Shown here: in pieces, positions 18,231 through 27,228 of the stretch
Layout of the letters: each line of letters begins with the position of its first letter
How positions within the stretch are numbered: the first letter of the stretch is position 1
Source: Cellvibrio sp. 79
Lineage (GTDB): Bacteria > Pseudomonadota > Gammaproteobacteria > Pseudomonadales > Cellvibrionaceae
Direction of reading: 5' to 3'
DNA length: 64,000 nucleotides
NCBI GenBank assembly: GCA_003056245.1
Contig: MVDH01000001.1
Location: 485,028-549,027, forward strand
The notes under the pieces: generated by a model
What the model was told of the DNA's origin: nothing
The model's database searches: none
The model's input: only the letters and a program-made list of their open reading frames with translations
Position numbers and translations under genes: made by a program

Positions 18231-18821
18231 TCAAGCCTGAGGCTTGGTAAACAATTCCGGTAGTACAGTTAAAAAAGCATTTAACGGCTCGCGGCATTTG
18301 GAAGCCTTCATCCGCATCAGTGTGCCTTCCCATGCATTGAATAGAAATTCAGCCAATATGGGCGATGGTAAATGGCTTTTCAGGCCATCTTTTAGTCGCG
18401 CTTCTTCCAAAACATCCTCAATGGCTTGGGTGCTATTACGTAGCATTTGTCGAACTTTGATGCGAATTGCTTCGCTGGATTCTGACATCTCCTGGCACAT
18501 ATTCCCGATAAAACAACCACCATTAAGGTTATCCTCACAACCGCCAATATTTTCCACGAAAAAACGAGTAAGGCGTTCTTGAGGGCAAATACTGCGATCA
18601 TTAAGCAAGTGACGATTCTGCTCCATGCGCTCTTCAGTTACTTTCTCCAGCGCTTCAATCGCAAAGTCTTCTTTGCTTTTGAAGTAAGTATAGAAAGAGC
18701 CTTTCGGCACATTCGCAGCATTGACTATGTCCTGGATGCTGGTGCCGTTATAGCCACGAGTGGCCATTACTTTCAGGCCGGCATCAAGGAGATAATCTTT
18801 TTTCAGTTCACGTTTGCTCAT
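18231..18821 (-). CDS. TetR/AcrR-family transcriptional repressor
   Basis: A 196-residue regulator. The N-terminal helix-turn-helix is at about residues 25-48 (GTSIQDIVNAANVPKGSFYT, followed by YFKSKEDF), the canonical TetR signature. The C-terminal ligand-binding domain (about 65-190) has no recognisable ligand specificity. An operator-like palindrome lies 14 bases upstream of the start (18835-18845) and two more precede the LpxR-like gene, so the protein probably represses itself and that gene. Confidence 0.92.
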   Translation of the reverse strand: MSKRELKKDYLLDAGLKVMATRGYNGTSIQDIVNAANVPKGSFYTYFKSKEDFAIEALEKVTEERMEQNRHLLNDRSICPQERLTRFFVENIGGCEDNLNGGCFIGNMCQEMSESSEAIRIKVRQMLRNSTQAIEDVLEEARLKDGLKSHLPSPILAEFLFNAWEGTLMRMKASKCREPLNAFLTVLPELFTKPQA

Positions 18822-18834
18822 GGTTTAAATATAT

Positions 18835-18845
18835 GACCAGTCGTC
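18835..18845. promoter_or_regulatory. TetR-type operator, copy 3 (autoregulatory site)
   Basis: GACCAGTCGTC flanked by ATAT and TGTATT, 14 bases upstream of the TetR start. It matches copies 1 and 2 exactly over 11 bases. Confidence 0.75.
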
Positions 18846-18941
18846 TGTATTTTCAAGCGATGATTTAGTTTAAGTTGTTATAGGGGCGAGTGTTTTAGTT
18901 ATGGATCGCACAAGCAAACGTCTCTTTTTTGTTAGTTTCAC

Positions 18942-18970
18942 GATAAAAGAGTCCTAATGAGACTCTTTTA
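18942..18970 (-). terminator. Terminator overlapping the yejK stop codon
   Basis: AAAAGAGTC (18944-18952) and GACTCTTTT form a 9-bp stem around a 6-base loop that includes the TAG stop of yejK, with T-rich sequence on the minus-strand side. The last codons of yejK therefore lie inside the hairpin. Confidence 0.7.
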
Positions 18971-19973
18971 TGTGTTTGATTAACCGTGCCTTAAGTGCCG
19001 GGGGCAGGTTTCTAATAGTCAAAACATCCTGATCGGCATCATATTCAATTTCGCGCCCAAGGCAATCGGATGCGAAGCTCATACTTAAATTGTCATTGCG
19101 CCCACTGATACGGACATAGCTGCGAATTTGCCCCGCATGCGGGATAAACTCCGGTTTAATGTCCGGCTTGCTGGTTTCCACATAACGTGCAAAACGTTCT
19201 GGCTCGTAGCTTTTTACTTCTTCAGCGAGGTTTTGTGACAAATCGGCGATAGTCACTGCCTTACCCGCTTTATTTTGCTCCAGGCAATAATTCACCACCT
19301 TACTGCGCGTGATTTTAGCGGTAGCCTCATCCAGTGTCTGGCTAAAATCATCAACTACTTTCAGGAACTCCGCGGTTTCCTGTTTGATGTCTTGCTTGTC
19401 GGTAAAGGCGATAAATTGGGTGAATGCCTCCGAGATGTCTTTATCACTGCGCGAGCGGATTAAGGTAAGGTAAGTCGTTGAGTTCGCATCCACCCAGTCC
19501 TGCAACTGGATTTTAGCGGCAAGGTTGAAGCCACTGGTATCCAGATGGAGCGAGTCATCCATCGCCAGATCACCATCCAGATACAAGCCGCTCAAATGTT
19601 CGATCAAGTACACATGTAACATATCGCCAACTTCCAGTTTTTCTTCTACAAAAAACACATAAGCATCCAACAGGGATTCAGCGCTTTCCAATGATTGCTG
19701 GAATTGCTGCATCGCCTTATGGGTAAAGCTCAGAAAGCTCAGGCGATCTTCGCGCGAATCCTTTAACCATGCCGGCAACGGAAACTCGCCAATTTCATCG
19801 GAAAAGCGTCCATAGCTTTTGCCACCTTTGCGAATAAATTGTGTTTTTAACTCGTAGGCCAATTCTTCCAGCTTGCCATTAGTGGCAAACATTTCGCTGC
19901 GCAATTGCAATTCAAAGGCGCTGCCAGGTGAGTGGCGATAAATTCGATGAGCAACAATTGCGGAAATGGCCAT
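18954..19973 (-). CDS. yejK: Nucleoid-associated protein YejK (NdpA)
   Basis: A 339-residue cytoplasmic protein, close to the ~335 of E. coli YejK. It starts MAISAIVAHRIYRHSPGSAFELQLR, matching the family N-terminus, and ends with the conserved IRNLPPALKARLIKHI. It binds double-stranded DNA and associates with the nucleoid; its regulatory role is poorly defined. It is a single gene, divergent from the RidA-family gene. Confidence 0.9.
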   Translation of the reverse strand: MAISAIVAHRIYRHSPGSAFELQLRSEMFATNGKLEELAYELKTQFIRKGGKSYGRFSDEIGEFPLPAWLKDSREDRLSFLSFTHKAMQQFQQSLESAESLLDAYVFFVEEKLEVGDMLHVYLIEHLSGLYLDGDLAMDDSLHLDTSGFNLAAKIQLQDWVDANSTTYLTLIRSRSDKDISEAFTQFIAFTDKQDIKQETAEFLKVVDDFSQTLDEATAKITRSKVVNYCLEQNKAGKAVTIADLSQNLAEEVKSYEPERFARYVETSKPDIKPEFIPHAGQIRSYVRISGRNDNLSMSFASDCLGREIEYDADQDVLTIRNLPPALKARLIKHIKESH

Positions 19974-20084
19974 AGGGAATCGCTTAACTATCTATTAATG
20001 GATCTGGATTAATGGGATGAACTGGAAAAGGCCGCTATTATAGGCGTCACATCGAATTTGCACAGACTTGATTCCGGATCCCAT

Positions 20085-20435
20085 ATGACTATTCAACGTT
20101 TAAACCCCACGCCGCGCTGGTCAGACGCCACCATATTCAACAACATCGCCCATTTTGTAGAGGTTCCCAATAACACTGATTGCTCAATGGATGATCAGAT
20201 TGCACAGATACTGGCGCAAGCAGAAATTACCCTGGCGGAAATTAATAGCGATAAATCCCGCTTGCTATCAGCCACTATTTACATCACCGATAAAGCTAAC
20301 GTACCGGCATTAAACACCGCATGGCAAGCGTGGTTACCCGCAGGCGCTGCACCATCCCGCGCCTGTGTGAAAGTAGAATTGCTGGATCCGGCAATGCTGG
20401 TGGAAATTGCATTTGTTGCTGCAGTGAACGAATAG
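20085..20435 (+). CDS. RidA/YjgF-family protein
   Basis: A 116-residue protein from the ATG at 20085 (MTIQRLNPTPRWSDATIFNNI). The C-terminal signature PSRACVKVELLDPAMLVEIAFVAAV is typical of RidA-like trimers, which hydrolyse reactive enamine/imine intermediates of PLP enzymes; the Arg in SRACV is the expected substrate-binding residue. The N-terminal nine codons in the longer frame are not family-like. It is a stand-alone gene, probably one of the Rid paralogue subfamilies rather than RidA itself. Confidence 0.88.
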   Translation: MTIQRLNPTPRWSDATIFNNIAHFVEVPNNTDCSMDDQIAQILAQAEITLAEINSDKSRLLSATIYITDKANVPALNTAWQAWLPAGAAPSRACVKVELLDPAMLVEIAFVAAVNE

Positions 20436-20530
20436 CGATTCTGGTAATTGCATAAGCGGTCAAACGGGGATTCTTGCCTATACTTCTTGCTGTTATGTCG
20501 TCCTGACCGGTGTTTTAACAGGAGCTATGT

Positions 20531-21724
20531 ATGGCAACGCCGATTGATCAATATTTAAATATTCTCGCTAAAAAGGATGGCTCGGATTTATATCTGAGTA
20601 CTGGCGCGCCGCCCTGCGCAAAATTCCAGGGCGTATTAAAACCACTGTCTACCGAAACCTTAAAGCCAGGTGAAATTGAAGCGATTGCCAATGCAATTAT
20701 GGATGAAGAGCAGCGCGAGGCTTTCGTGCGCGATCTGGAGATGAACCTCGCCATTTCCATTCACGGTGTGGGACGTTTTCGCGTCAATATTTTCAAACAA
20801 CGCAACGAAGTGGCGATCGTTGCGCGCAACATCAAAACCGATATTCCCCAATTTGATGCATTGGGTCTGCCCGACGTGCTGAAAGATGTGATTATGACCA
20901 AGCGCGGCCTGGTGTTATTTGTGGGCGGCACCGGTTCCGGTAAATCCACATCGCTGGCGGCCTTGATTGACCATCGCAATTCATCCAGTGGCGGCCACAT
21001 TATTACGATTGAAGATCCGGTGGAGTTTGTGCACAAACATAAACGCAGTGTGATCAACCAACGTGAAGTGGGTGTGGATACGCGCAGTTACAAAGCCGCG
21101 TTAAAAAATACATTGCGCCAGGCGCCGGATGTTATTTTGATCGGTGAGATTCGCGATCGAGAAACCATGGAACACGCCCTGGAATTTGCCGAAACCGGGC
21201 ATCTCGCAATCTCGACATTGCACGCGAACAATTCAAACCAGGCGCTGGAACGGATTATCAATTTATTCCCCGAAGAACGCCGTCCGCAATTACTGATGGG
21301 GCTTTCGCAAAATTTGCGCGCGTTTGTCTCGCAACGTTTATTGCCGACTGTGGATGGTAAACGCTGTGCAGCAGTGGAGGTGTTACTCGGGACCAAAACA
21401 ATTCAGGAACTAATTTTTAAAAGCCGCCTCACCGAAATTAAAGAGATTATGGAGAAATCTGAAAATCTGGGCATGCAAACGTTTGATGGTGCGATTTTTA
21501 AATTGTATATGGCGGGCAAAGTCAGTTTTGATGATGCTATTGCCAATGCGGACTCACCCAATAATTTACGTTTACGGATAAAGCTGGCAACTGAAGGTGT
21601 AGCTGTACCTAAAGCGGAGCCGGTTGCTGCGAAGCCCAAGGCACCACCAACCAGTTTTGGTGAATTAAGTTTGCAAAAAATTGACGAAGATGAAGAGCCT
21701 CAAATTTTTGATAAGAAACCGTAA
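20531..21724 (+). CDS. pilU: Type IV pilus retraction ATPase PilU
   Basis: A 397-residue cytoplasmic PilT/PilU-family secretion ATPase. Walker A VGGTGSGKST is at about residues 133-142, the Asp box is TIEDPVEFVHKH, Walker B is DVILIGEIRDRETM, and the His box is STLHANNS. The length exceeds PilT (~345) and the sequence LAISIHGVGRFRVNIFKQR fits PilU, the accessory retraction motor. No other pilus gene is in the window; in Pseudomonas pilU is next to pilT, so here it is an orphan. The extra C-terminal tail (about 365-397) is acidic and low in complexity. Confidence 0.9.
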   Translation: MATPIDQYLNILAKKDGSDLYLSTGAPPCAKFQGVLKPLSTETLKPGEIEAIANAIMDEEQREAFVRDLEMNLAISIHGVGRFRVNIFKQRNEVAIVARNIKTDIPQFDALGLPDVLKDVIMTKRGLVLFVGGTGSGKSTSLAALIDHRNSSSGGHIITIEDPVEFVHKHKRSVINQREVGVDTRSYKAALKNTLRQAPDVILIGEIRDRETMEHALEFAETGHLAISTLHANNSNQALERIINLFPEERRPQLLMGLSQNLRAFVSQRLLPTVDGKRCAAVEVLLGTKTIQELIFKSRLTEIKEIMEKSENLGMQTFDGAIFKLYMAGKVSFDDAIANADSPNNLRLRIKLATEGVAVPKAEPVAAKPKAPPTSFGELSLQKIDEDEEPQIFDKKP

Positions 21725-21822
21725 AACCAAACCAATGAAAACCTTTTAGTAGTTTCATGAATTTAATGTGAGTATTCCATAAGCTTAACCTGATTTTTCC
21801 TTGAGCTTAATCTGAGTGTTTC

Positions 21823-24297
21823 ATGAGTTTAAAAAGTATCGAGCAATTATTAAAGCCTCATTCAATTGCTGTCATCGGCGCATCCAACCAGCCTAATCGT
21901 CCGGGCAATGCGGTGATGCGCAATTTATTGCAAGGGCAATTTAACGGGCCAATTATGCCGGTGACGCCGCATTACAAATCGGTGAACGGTGTATTGGCGT
22001 ATCGCTCGATTGATGAATTACCTATAGTTCCTGACTTGGCAATTATTTGTACTCGCGCAACGCGAGTGCCAGCAATTATTTTGCAATTGGGGCGCAAAGG
22101 AACACGCAATGCAATTGTGATTGCCTCCGGGTTAGACAATTTATACACCGCGCAAGGCACTAACCTGCAAGAACAAATGCTCGCTATCGCTAAAGAGTGG
22201 GGCGTGCGTATTTTAGGGCCGGATTCCCTCGGCATTATTGTGCCTGCCCTTGGATTAAATGCGAGTTACGCGCACACCAATGCGCTGCCTGGAAAAATTG
22301 CAGTGGTATCACAATCCAGTGCGGTATGTGTCACGCTACTGGATTGGTCCAGACGCCGGCGTATTGGCTTCTCTTATTTTATTTCACTCGGCGAAGGTGT
22401 TGACATTGATTTTGACGAGATGATTGATTTTCTCGGTCGTGATCCAAACACTTCTGCAATTTTGCTTTACATCGATGCAATTTTTGATGGTCGCGCATTT
22501 ATGTCTTCTGCGCGTGCCGCTTCATTTAATAAACCGATTCTGGTGATTAAAGCGGGGACTTATTCCGAGTCCGCATTGGTGACATCGCGTTTGCAGCCGG
22601 AACAAATTGGCGCCGATCCTGTTTATGATGCCGCTTTTCGTCGCGCGGGTATGTTGCGTGTAGGTGACCTGCGCGAATTGTTAGCAGCGGTAGAAACACT
22701 CGCGAATGGAAAACCAATTCATAATGAGCAACTGGTCATTCTTGCAAATGGCAATGGCCCTTGCGCAATGTCTGTCGATGCATTGTTGGAGCGTGGTGGT
22801 CGTCTTGCAAAACTTGATGATGCAGTTGTGCAGCAGCTACAAAAAATAATCCATACCGGTGGCCGCCCAACCAATCCTATTAATGTATTAGGTGATGCAT
22901 CACCGGACACTTATCGCAAGGTGATGGAAGTTTTATTGCAAAGCAATAGCATTGATAATTTGCTAATTATCCAAGCGCCCTCTGCATTAACACCGGGTGA
23001 AATTTATGCCGATGCGGTGATTGATGCGTATAAAAATCATCGCGGTAAAAAACCGAATGTATTCGCCAATTGGATGGGCGAGGACGCAGCACAAGAAGCG
23101 CGTTTGCGTTTTGCAGCGGCTGGTATAGCGTCTTTTCGTACACCTGAAGGTGCAGTCGGGGCGTTTATGCACATGGTGCAATATCGGCGCAACCAGAAAT
23201 TATTATCGGAAACACCGGAATCAATTAGCGAAAAAGTTCCGTATCAACCCGTTTATGCACAACAGTTAATTGAATTGGCGTTGAGTGAAGATCGTACGCA
23301 ATTAAGTTCCGGTGAAACCCTGGAGTTGTTATCTGCTTACGGCATTATTGGTGTGGATGTAACGACAAAAAATGTTGTTGCAGCTACCACGCCACATAAG
23401 TTACGCGTCCAGGTGCAAACTGATCCGGTATTTGGCCCCGTTATTTTATTGGGTGAAGCTGCCAGTAATTGGAATATGCGCAAGAGCGCGGTAGTCGCAT
23501 TGCCGCCGTTAAATATGGCGCTTGCGCGCTACATGGTTATCCAGGCGCTTGCAGAAGGAAAAATTCGTGAACGCGAAGGTTATACACCGCTAGATATGCC
23601 AGCACTTTGTTTGTTATTAACCCAGATCAGTCAAATTGTGATTGATCATCCGCGCGTGCATTCATTATTAATAAACCCTGTATTAGTTGCTGGCGAACAG
23701 GTTCATGCACTGGAAGCCAGTATCAAATTGCGGTTGGATAACCACCTTGCACCATTAGCGATTCGTCCTTATCCAAAAGAGTTGGAAGAAACTTATGTAT
23801 TGCGCGATGGACAAACAGTTATCTTGCGGCCCATTAAATCGGAAGATGAATTGTTGTTGCAGCAATTTGATAATTCGCAAACCAAAGAAGATAGATACAA
23901 ACGTTACTTTGCCGATTTACCACAATTTTCCCACGAACAAATGGCACGGCTTGCGCAAATTGATTATGCACGCGAAATGGCATTTGTTGCCATTTCACAG
24001 GTAGACCCTGCTGCAGAAAAAATCCTTGGTGTGGTGCGTGTACAAACCGAACCGGATAATTTTCATGCGGAATTTGCCATGGCAGTTCGCAGTGAACTAA
24101 AAGGCATAGGGCTTGGTTCGCGCTTGCTGCAAAAAATGATTGACTATTGCCGCAGCCAAAACACTAAAGTGCTTAGCGGAATTACTATGCTGGAAAATGC
24201 AGGCATGGCCAACCTCGCACGCAAATTGGGGTTTACTGTACGCTTTAACCGCGATGAAGGCCTTATTGATATGAAACTGGATTTGGAAAGCACGTAA
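21823..24297 (+). CDS. Pat/PatZ-type protein acetyltransferase (acyl-CoA synthetase-like + GNAT)
   Basis: An 824-residue two-part protein. Residues about 10-640 resemble NDP-forming acyl-CoA synthetases: CoA-binding domain (SIAVIGASNQPNRPGNAVMRN), succinyl-CoA-ligase-like domains (VSQSSAVCVTLLDW, VLANGNGP-like LANGNGPCAMSVDAL) and an ATP-grasp-like region. Residues about 655-824 are a GNAT acetyltransferase domain with the acetyl-CoA loop KGIGLGSRLL. This is the architecture of Salmonella Pat and E. coli PatZ (886 aa), which acetylate lysines in acetyl-CoA synthetase and other proteins. An HDAC-family gene lies 0.9 kb downstream on the other strand. Confidence 0.87.
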   Translation: MSLKSIEQLLKPHSIAVIGASNQPNRPGNAVMRNLLQGQFNGPIMPVTPHYKSVNGVLAYRSIDELPIVPDLAIICTRATRVPAIILQLGRKGTRNAIVIASGLDNLYTAQGTNLQEQMLAIAKEWGVRILGPDSLGIIVPALGLNASYAHTNALPGKIAVVSQSSAVCVTLLDWSRRRRIGFSYFISLGEGVDIDFDEMIDFLGRDPNTSAILLYIDAIFDGRAFMSSARAASFNKPILVIKAGTYSESALVTSRLQPEQIGADPVYDAAFRRAGMLRVGDLRELLAAVETLANGKPIHNEQLVILANGNGPCAMSVDALLERGGRLAKLDDAVVQQLQKIIHTGGRPTNPINVLGDASPDTYRKVMEVLLQSNSIDNLLIIQAPSALTPGEIYADAVIDAYKNHRGKKPNVFANWMGEDAAQEARLRFAAAGIASFRTPEGAVGAFMHMVQYRRNQKLLSETPESISEKVPYQPVYAQQLIELALSEDRTQLSSGETLELLSAYGIIGVDVTTKNVVAATTPHKLRVQVQTDPVFGPVILLGEAASNWNMRKSAVVALPPLNMALARYMVIQALAEGKIREREGYTPLDMPALCLLLTQISQIVIDHPRVHSLLINPVLVAGEQVHALEASIKLRLDNHLAPLAIRPYPKELEETYVLRDGQTVILRPIKSEDELLLQQFDNSQTKEDRYKRYFADLPQFSHEQMARLAQIDYAREMAFVAISQVDPAAEKILGVVRVQTEPDNFHAEFAMAVRSELKGIGLGSRLLQKMIDYCRSQNTKVLSGITMLENAGMANLARKLGFTVRFNRDEGLIDMKLDLEST

Positions 24298-24331
24298 CCT
24301 TTGGTATTTACATAACTGCGATGGGCTAATT

Positions 24332-25180
24332 ATGGTTATGAAAATTAATTCGCTTGTCCGATGCCTCCTCTTTTGTTGGATGTTCCTCATTGCTGTATGC
24401 GTTAACGCCCAATCCTCTGTGGTAGGTGTGATGGGGCGCTCCGATACGGATGGCGTTGATATTACTGCGTACTATGAAGATGTAATCAGGCTTGCGTTGG
24501 AAAAAACGCGTGCAAGCCACGGTGATTTTGTTATCCAGCAACGCCCGTTTGAAGCCAGCATTGATCGAGTAAAAGCCATATTGCAATCATCATCCGGTAT
24601 CGACGTGATTTGGGCATCGGTAACACCGGAGCGCATGGAAACTATGCGATATGTGCAAGTGGATTTGCTACATGAATTAAATAATTATCGCGCACTGCTT
24701 ATTCGTAAAAATGATCTGGAGCGATTTAAAGGTGTAAATACCCTGGCTGATTTGCATGCGCTGAAAACGGGTAATGGCAGTAGTTGGACCGATACCAAAG
24801 TAATGCAAGCAAATGGTTTTGCAGTCATTACAGCAGTGGATTTTGGTTTGTTAGTTAAAATGCTGAGTGCCAAACGCTTTGATTTCATCACTCGTGGTAT
24901 GCATGAAATAGGTATGGATCTGGCGATGTTTCCCAATGCGAATCTGGCAGTTGTTCCAAATCTGGTGTTGAAATATTCAGTGCCTGTACGTTATGGATTG
25001 TTTGTGCGTAAAACCGACGAGATTCTTGCCCAGCGCCTGGAGCAGGGCCTTGCACAGGCCAGCGCTGATGGTAGTTTACAAAAACTATTTGAACATATGA
25101 GCCTGTTTCAAGTGGGTAGAAAAATTATGGAAAATAAGCCGCGTATTATCGAACTGGATAACTCTGCTGTGTTTCATTAA
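24332..25180 (+). CDS. Periplasmic substrate-binding-like protein
   Basis: A 282-residue protein with a signal peptide (about 1-27, ending VNAQ). The rest resembles the solute-binding protein type 3 fold without a recognisable ligand signature: VVGVMGRSDTDGVDITAYY, ALLIRKNDLERFKGVNTLADL, FDFITRGMHEIGMDL and SVPVRYGLFVRKTDEIL. Such orphan proteins may sense small molecules or form part of transporters encoded elsewhere. It starts 34 bases after the Pat-type gene on the same strand. ATGs at 24332 and 24338 are both possible. Confidence 0.65.
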   Translation: MVMKINSLVRCLLFCWMFLIAVCVNAQSSVVGVMGRSDTDGVDITAYYEDVIRLALEKTRASHGDFVIQQRPFEASIDRVKAILQSSSGIDVIWASVTPERMETMRYVQVDLLHELNNYRALLIRKNDLERFKGVNTLADLHALKTGNGSSWTDTKVMQANGFAVITAVDFGLLVKMLSAKRFDFITRGMHEIGMDLAMFPNANLAVVPNLVLKYSVPVRYGLFVRKTDEILAQRLEQGLAQASADGSLQKLFEHMSLFQVGRKIMENKPRIIELDNSAVFH

Positions 25181-25209
25181 ACGATTTTCTGCAACTCGCA
25201 CTAATCCAG

Positions 25210-26154
25210 TTAAATCTTCCCTAGCGCCTTAATATGCGCAACGGCGCAACGCCCCAATCCTGGTAAATCGTAACCACCCTCCAGCATGGACACTATACCT
25301 TTGCATTGATCCTGCTCAGGAAGGTTTTTGCTGTTATCCATCAGTTGACGTATTTTTTGGGTAACCCAACTGTAATCTTGCTCAACCAAACTAATTGATG
25401 ACATATCATCATCAATATACGCATCAAATCCTGCAGAAATAAAAATAAATTGCGGTTTGAATTTTTCCAATGCAGGAAACCATTTCGCACTAAGCGCATC
25501 ACGAAATCCCTGGCTGCGGCAGGTTGCTGGCAGTGGAATGTTGATGATGTGCGTTGGAACATCATCAATTTCAGTGTTGGGATAAAACGGATACTGAAAA
25601 CTGGAGCAAAAAAGTACGCGCTCATCGTCCAGGAAAATATCCTGGGTGCCGTTGCCGTGGTGCACATCAAAATCCACGATGGCGATGCGTTGTAATCCAT
25701 AGCTTTCCAATGCATGTTTTGCGGCGACAGCAATATTATTAAAAATACAAAAGCCCATCGCGCGTGCATGTTCGGCGTGATGGCCGGGCGGGCGCACATT
25801 GCAAAATACCGCGTCGGTTTCTTTGCGCATAATCATATCCACACCGAACACACCGGCGCCGGCTGCATGGCGTGCCGCGGTTAATGTTTGCGGTGAGAGA
25901 TACACATCGTCTGCAAAAAAATGGATGCCGGATTGCGGCACTGCGCGCGTAATACGTTCGATATGTTCTGCAGTATGCGCGCGCAATAATTGTTCATTGG
26001 TAACAGCGGGCGCATCGCGCTGGTAGAGCAGGGCGTCAATACCATTGGCGAGTAATTGATTGACAATTGCTTCAACCCGGCCCGGGCATTCAGGATGTCC
26101 GTCCGGCATTTGGTGTTCAAGGCAACTGGGATGGCTAATTAATGTGGTAAGCAT
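25210..26154 (-). CDS. Histone deacetylase family (class II-like) deacetylase
   Basis: A 314-residue arginase/HDAC-fold enzyme. Seen: NVRPPGHHAEHARAMGFCIFNN with the catalytic His pair (H125-H126), zinc ligands in VDFDVHHGNGT (D163, H165), a third ligand in AGFDAY, and LEGGYDL near the C-terminus. Bacterial members deacetylate lysines, polyamines or acetoin-related substrates; the exact substrate cannot be read here. It is convergent with the Pat-type acetyltransferase and binding-protein genes, which suggests a reversible acetylation pair but does not prove it. Confidence 0.9.
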   Translation of the reverse strand: MLTTLISHPSCLEHQMPDGHPECPGRVEAIVNQLLANGIDALLYQRDAPAVTNEQLLRAHTAEHIERITRAVPQSGIHFFADDVYLSPQTLTAARHAAGAGVFGVDMIMRKETDAVFCNVRPPGHHAEHARAMGFCIFNNIAVAAKHALESYGLQRIAIVDFDVHHGNGTQDIFLDDERVLFCSSFQYPFYPNTEIDDVPTHIINIPLPATCRSQGFRDALSAKWFPALEKFKPQFIFISAGFDAYIDDDMSSISLVEQDYSWVTQKIRQLMDNSKNLPEQDQCKGIVSMLEGGYDLPGLGRCAVAHIKALGKI

Positions 26155-26324
26155 AATAGTTATTAATCCTTCGCAATCCGATCACTATAAACGCTTCGGT
26201 GATGCCTTGTGAATATTTCACAATGGAATCGGGATTAATTAACTGGGGCGTGTTTTGCACCTGCTTATACTGCACACCGTCGATTGATCATATCGACGCG
26301 TCACTAACCTAAAAGGAAATTTAT

Positions 26325-27188
26325 ATGAAAAAGTCACCCCTGTGGCTCGCAGTTCTGTCTGCACTGGCCGTTCAATCTGCTCTTACTGCAACCTCTGTTT
26401 CTGCTGCTGTAGCAACCCCGGAAAAAACCACCAGCATTGTGACCCGTGATTTGCTGGCGCAATCAGACCTGGTATTTTCTGGCAAAGTTGTGAGCGTGGA
26501 ATACAAAGATTCTGCGGATGGTCTCCCCCATACCTTTGTTACTTATGATGTGGATCAAGTGATCTCTGGTCGTCCGGATGGTTCGCAAGTAACCTTGCGT
26601 TTCCTCGGTGGCCGCCAGCAAAAAGGTGAAGTGATTCGCTATCTTGAAGTGTCTGAAACACCGGAATTCCAGGTGGGTGATACCGACGTACTGTTTGCAA
26701 GCAAAAACAACAGCAGCATTTGCCCATTGGCGAAATGCACGTCTGGTCGCTTCCGTAATCTGGATGGTGTATTAGCCAGTGATGATGGCCGTGCAATCAT
26801 CGAAAAAACCGACAGCAGCTACGCAATCTCTGCTGCAGTCATTGCGAAAGATACTGAAGGTAGAAGTGAAGTTGGCCATGGTGCTAATGCGCTGGCCAGT
26901 GTTGCGCGTGAACCTGTATCGCCTGTTGTTTCCGCGACAGCAGTTAAAGCAGAACAATTTATTGCCGATCTGCGTGAGCAGGCGAGGGAAGTCGCCAGTG
27001 CTCGTGCCGATACTCCGGTATTTGTGTCTGCATCGATTAAAGACGAGTTTAAATCAGCGGCTATGGCTCCCGAAGCTGCACCTGCTGACGCCGCTCCGAA
27101 CCTGTTGCGCCGTGTTACTACTCCAACAGATTTTGATCGTTGGGAAGAAGACGCTGTGCGCAAAAACAATGGCAATCCGGTTCTTTAA
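26325..27188 (+). CDS. Secreted protein with NTR/TIMP-like pattern, unknown function
   Basis: A 287-residue protein with a clear signal peptide (1-28, ending VSAA) and an AAGG-type ribosome site. Residues about 47-130 show an alternating beta pattern (DLVFSGKVVSVEY, FVTYDVDQVISG, QVTLRFLGG, FQVGDTDVLFAS, CPLAKCTSGRF) like that of bacterial netrin/TIMP-like OB-fold domains. The remainder is Ala/Val-rich and low in complexity, ending in FDRWEEDAVRKNNGNPVL. It is followed 40 bases later by a matrixin-like protease, and the two are probably one operon. A role in folding, inhibition or targeting of the protease is an inference. Confidence 0.55.
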   Translation: MKKSPLWLAVLSALAVQSALTATSVSAAVATPEKTTSIVTRDLLAQSDLVFSGKVVSVEYKDSADGLPHTFVTYDVDQVISGRPDGSQVTLRFLGGRQQKGEVIRYLEVSETPEFQVGDTDVLFASKNNSSICPLAKCTSGRFRNLDGVLASDDGRAIIEKTDSSYAISAAVIAKDTEGRSEVGHGANALASVAREPVSPVVSATAVKAEQFIADLREQAREVASARADTPVFVSASIKDEFKSAAMAPEAAPADAAPNLLRRVTTPTDFDRWEEDAVRKNNGNPVL

Positions 27189-27228
27189 TCATTCATCTTT
27201 TTAAATGTCTTTTGACAAGGAAACTATC

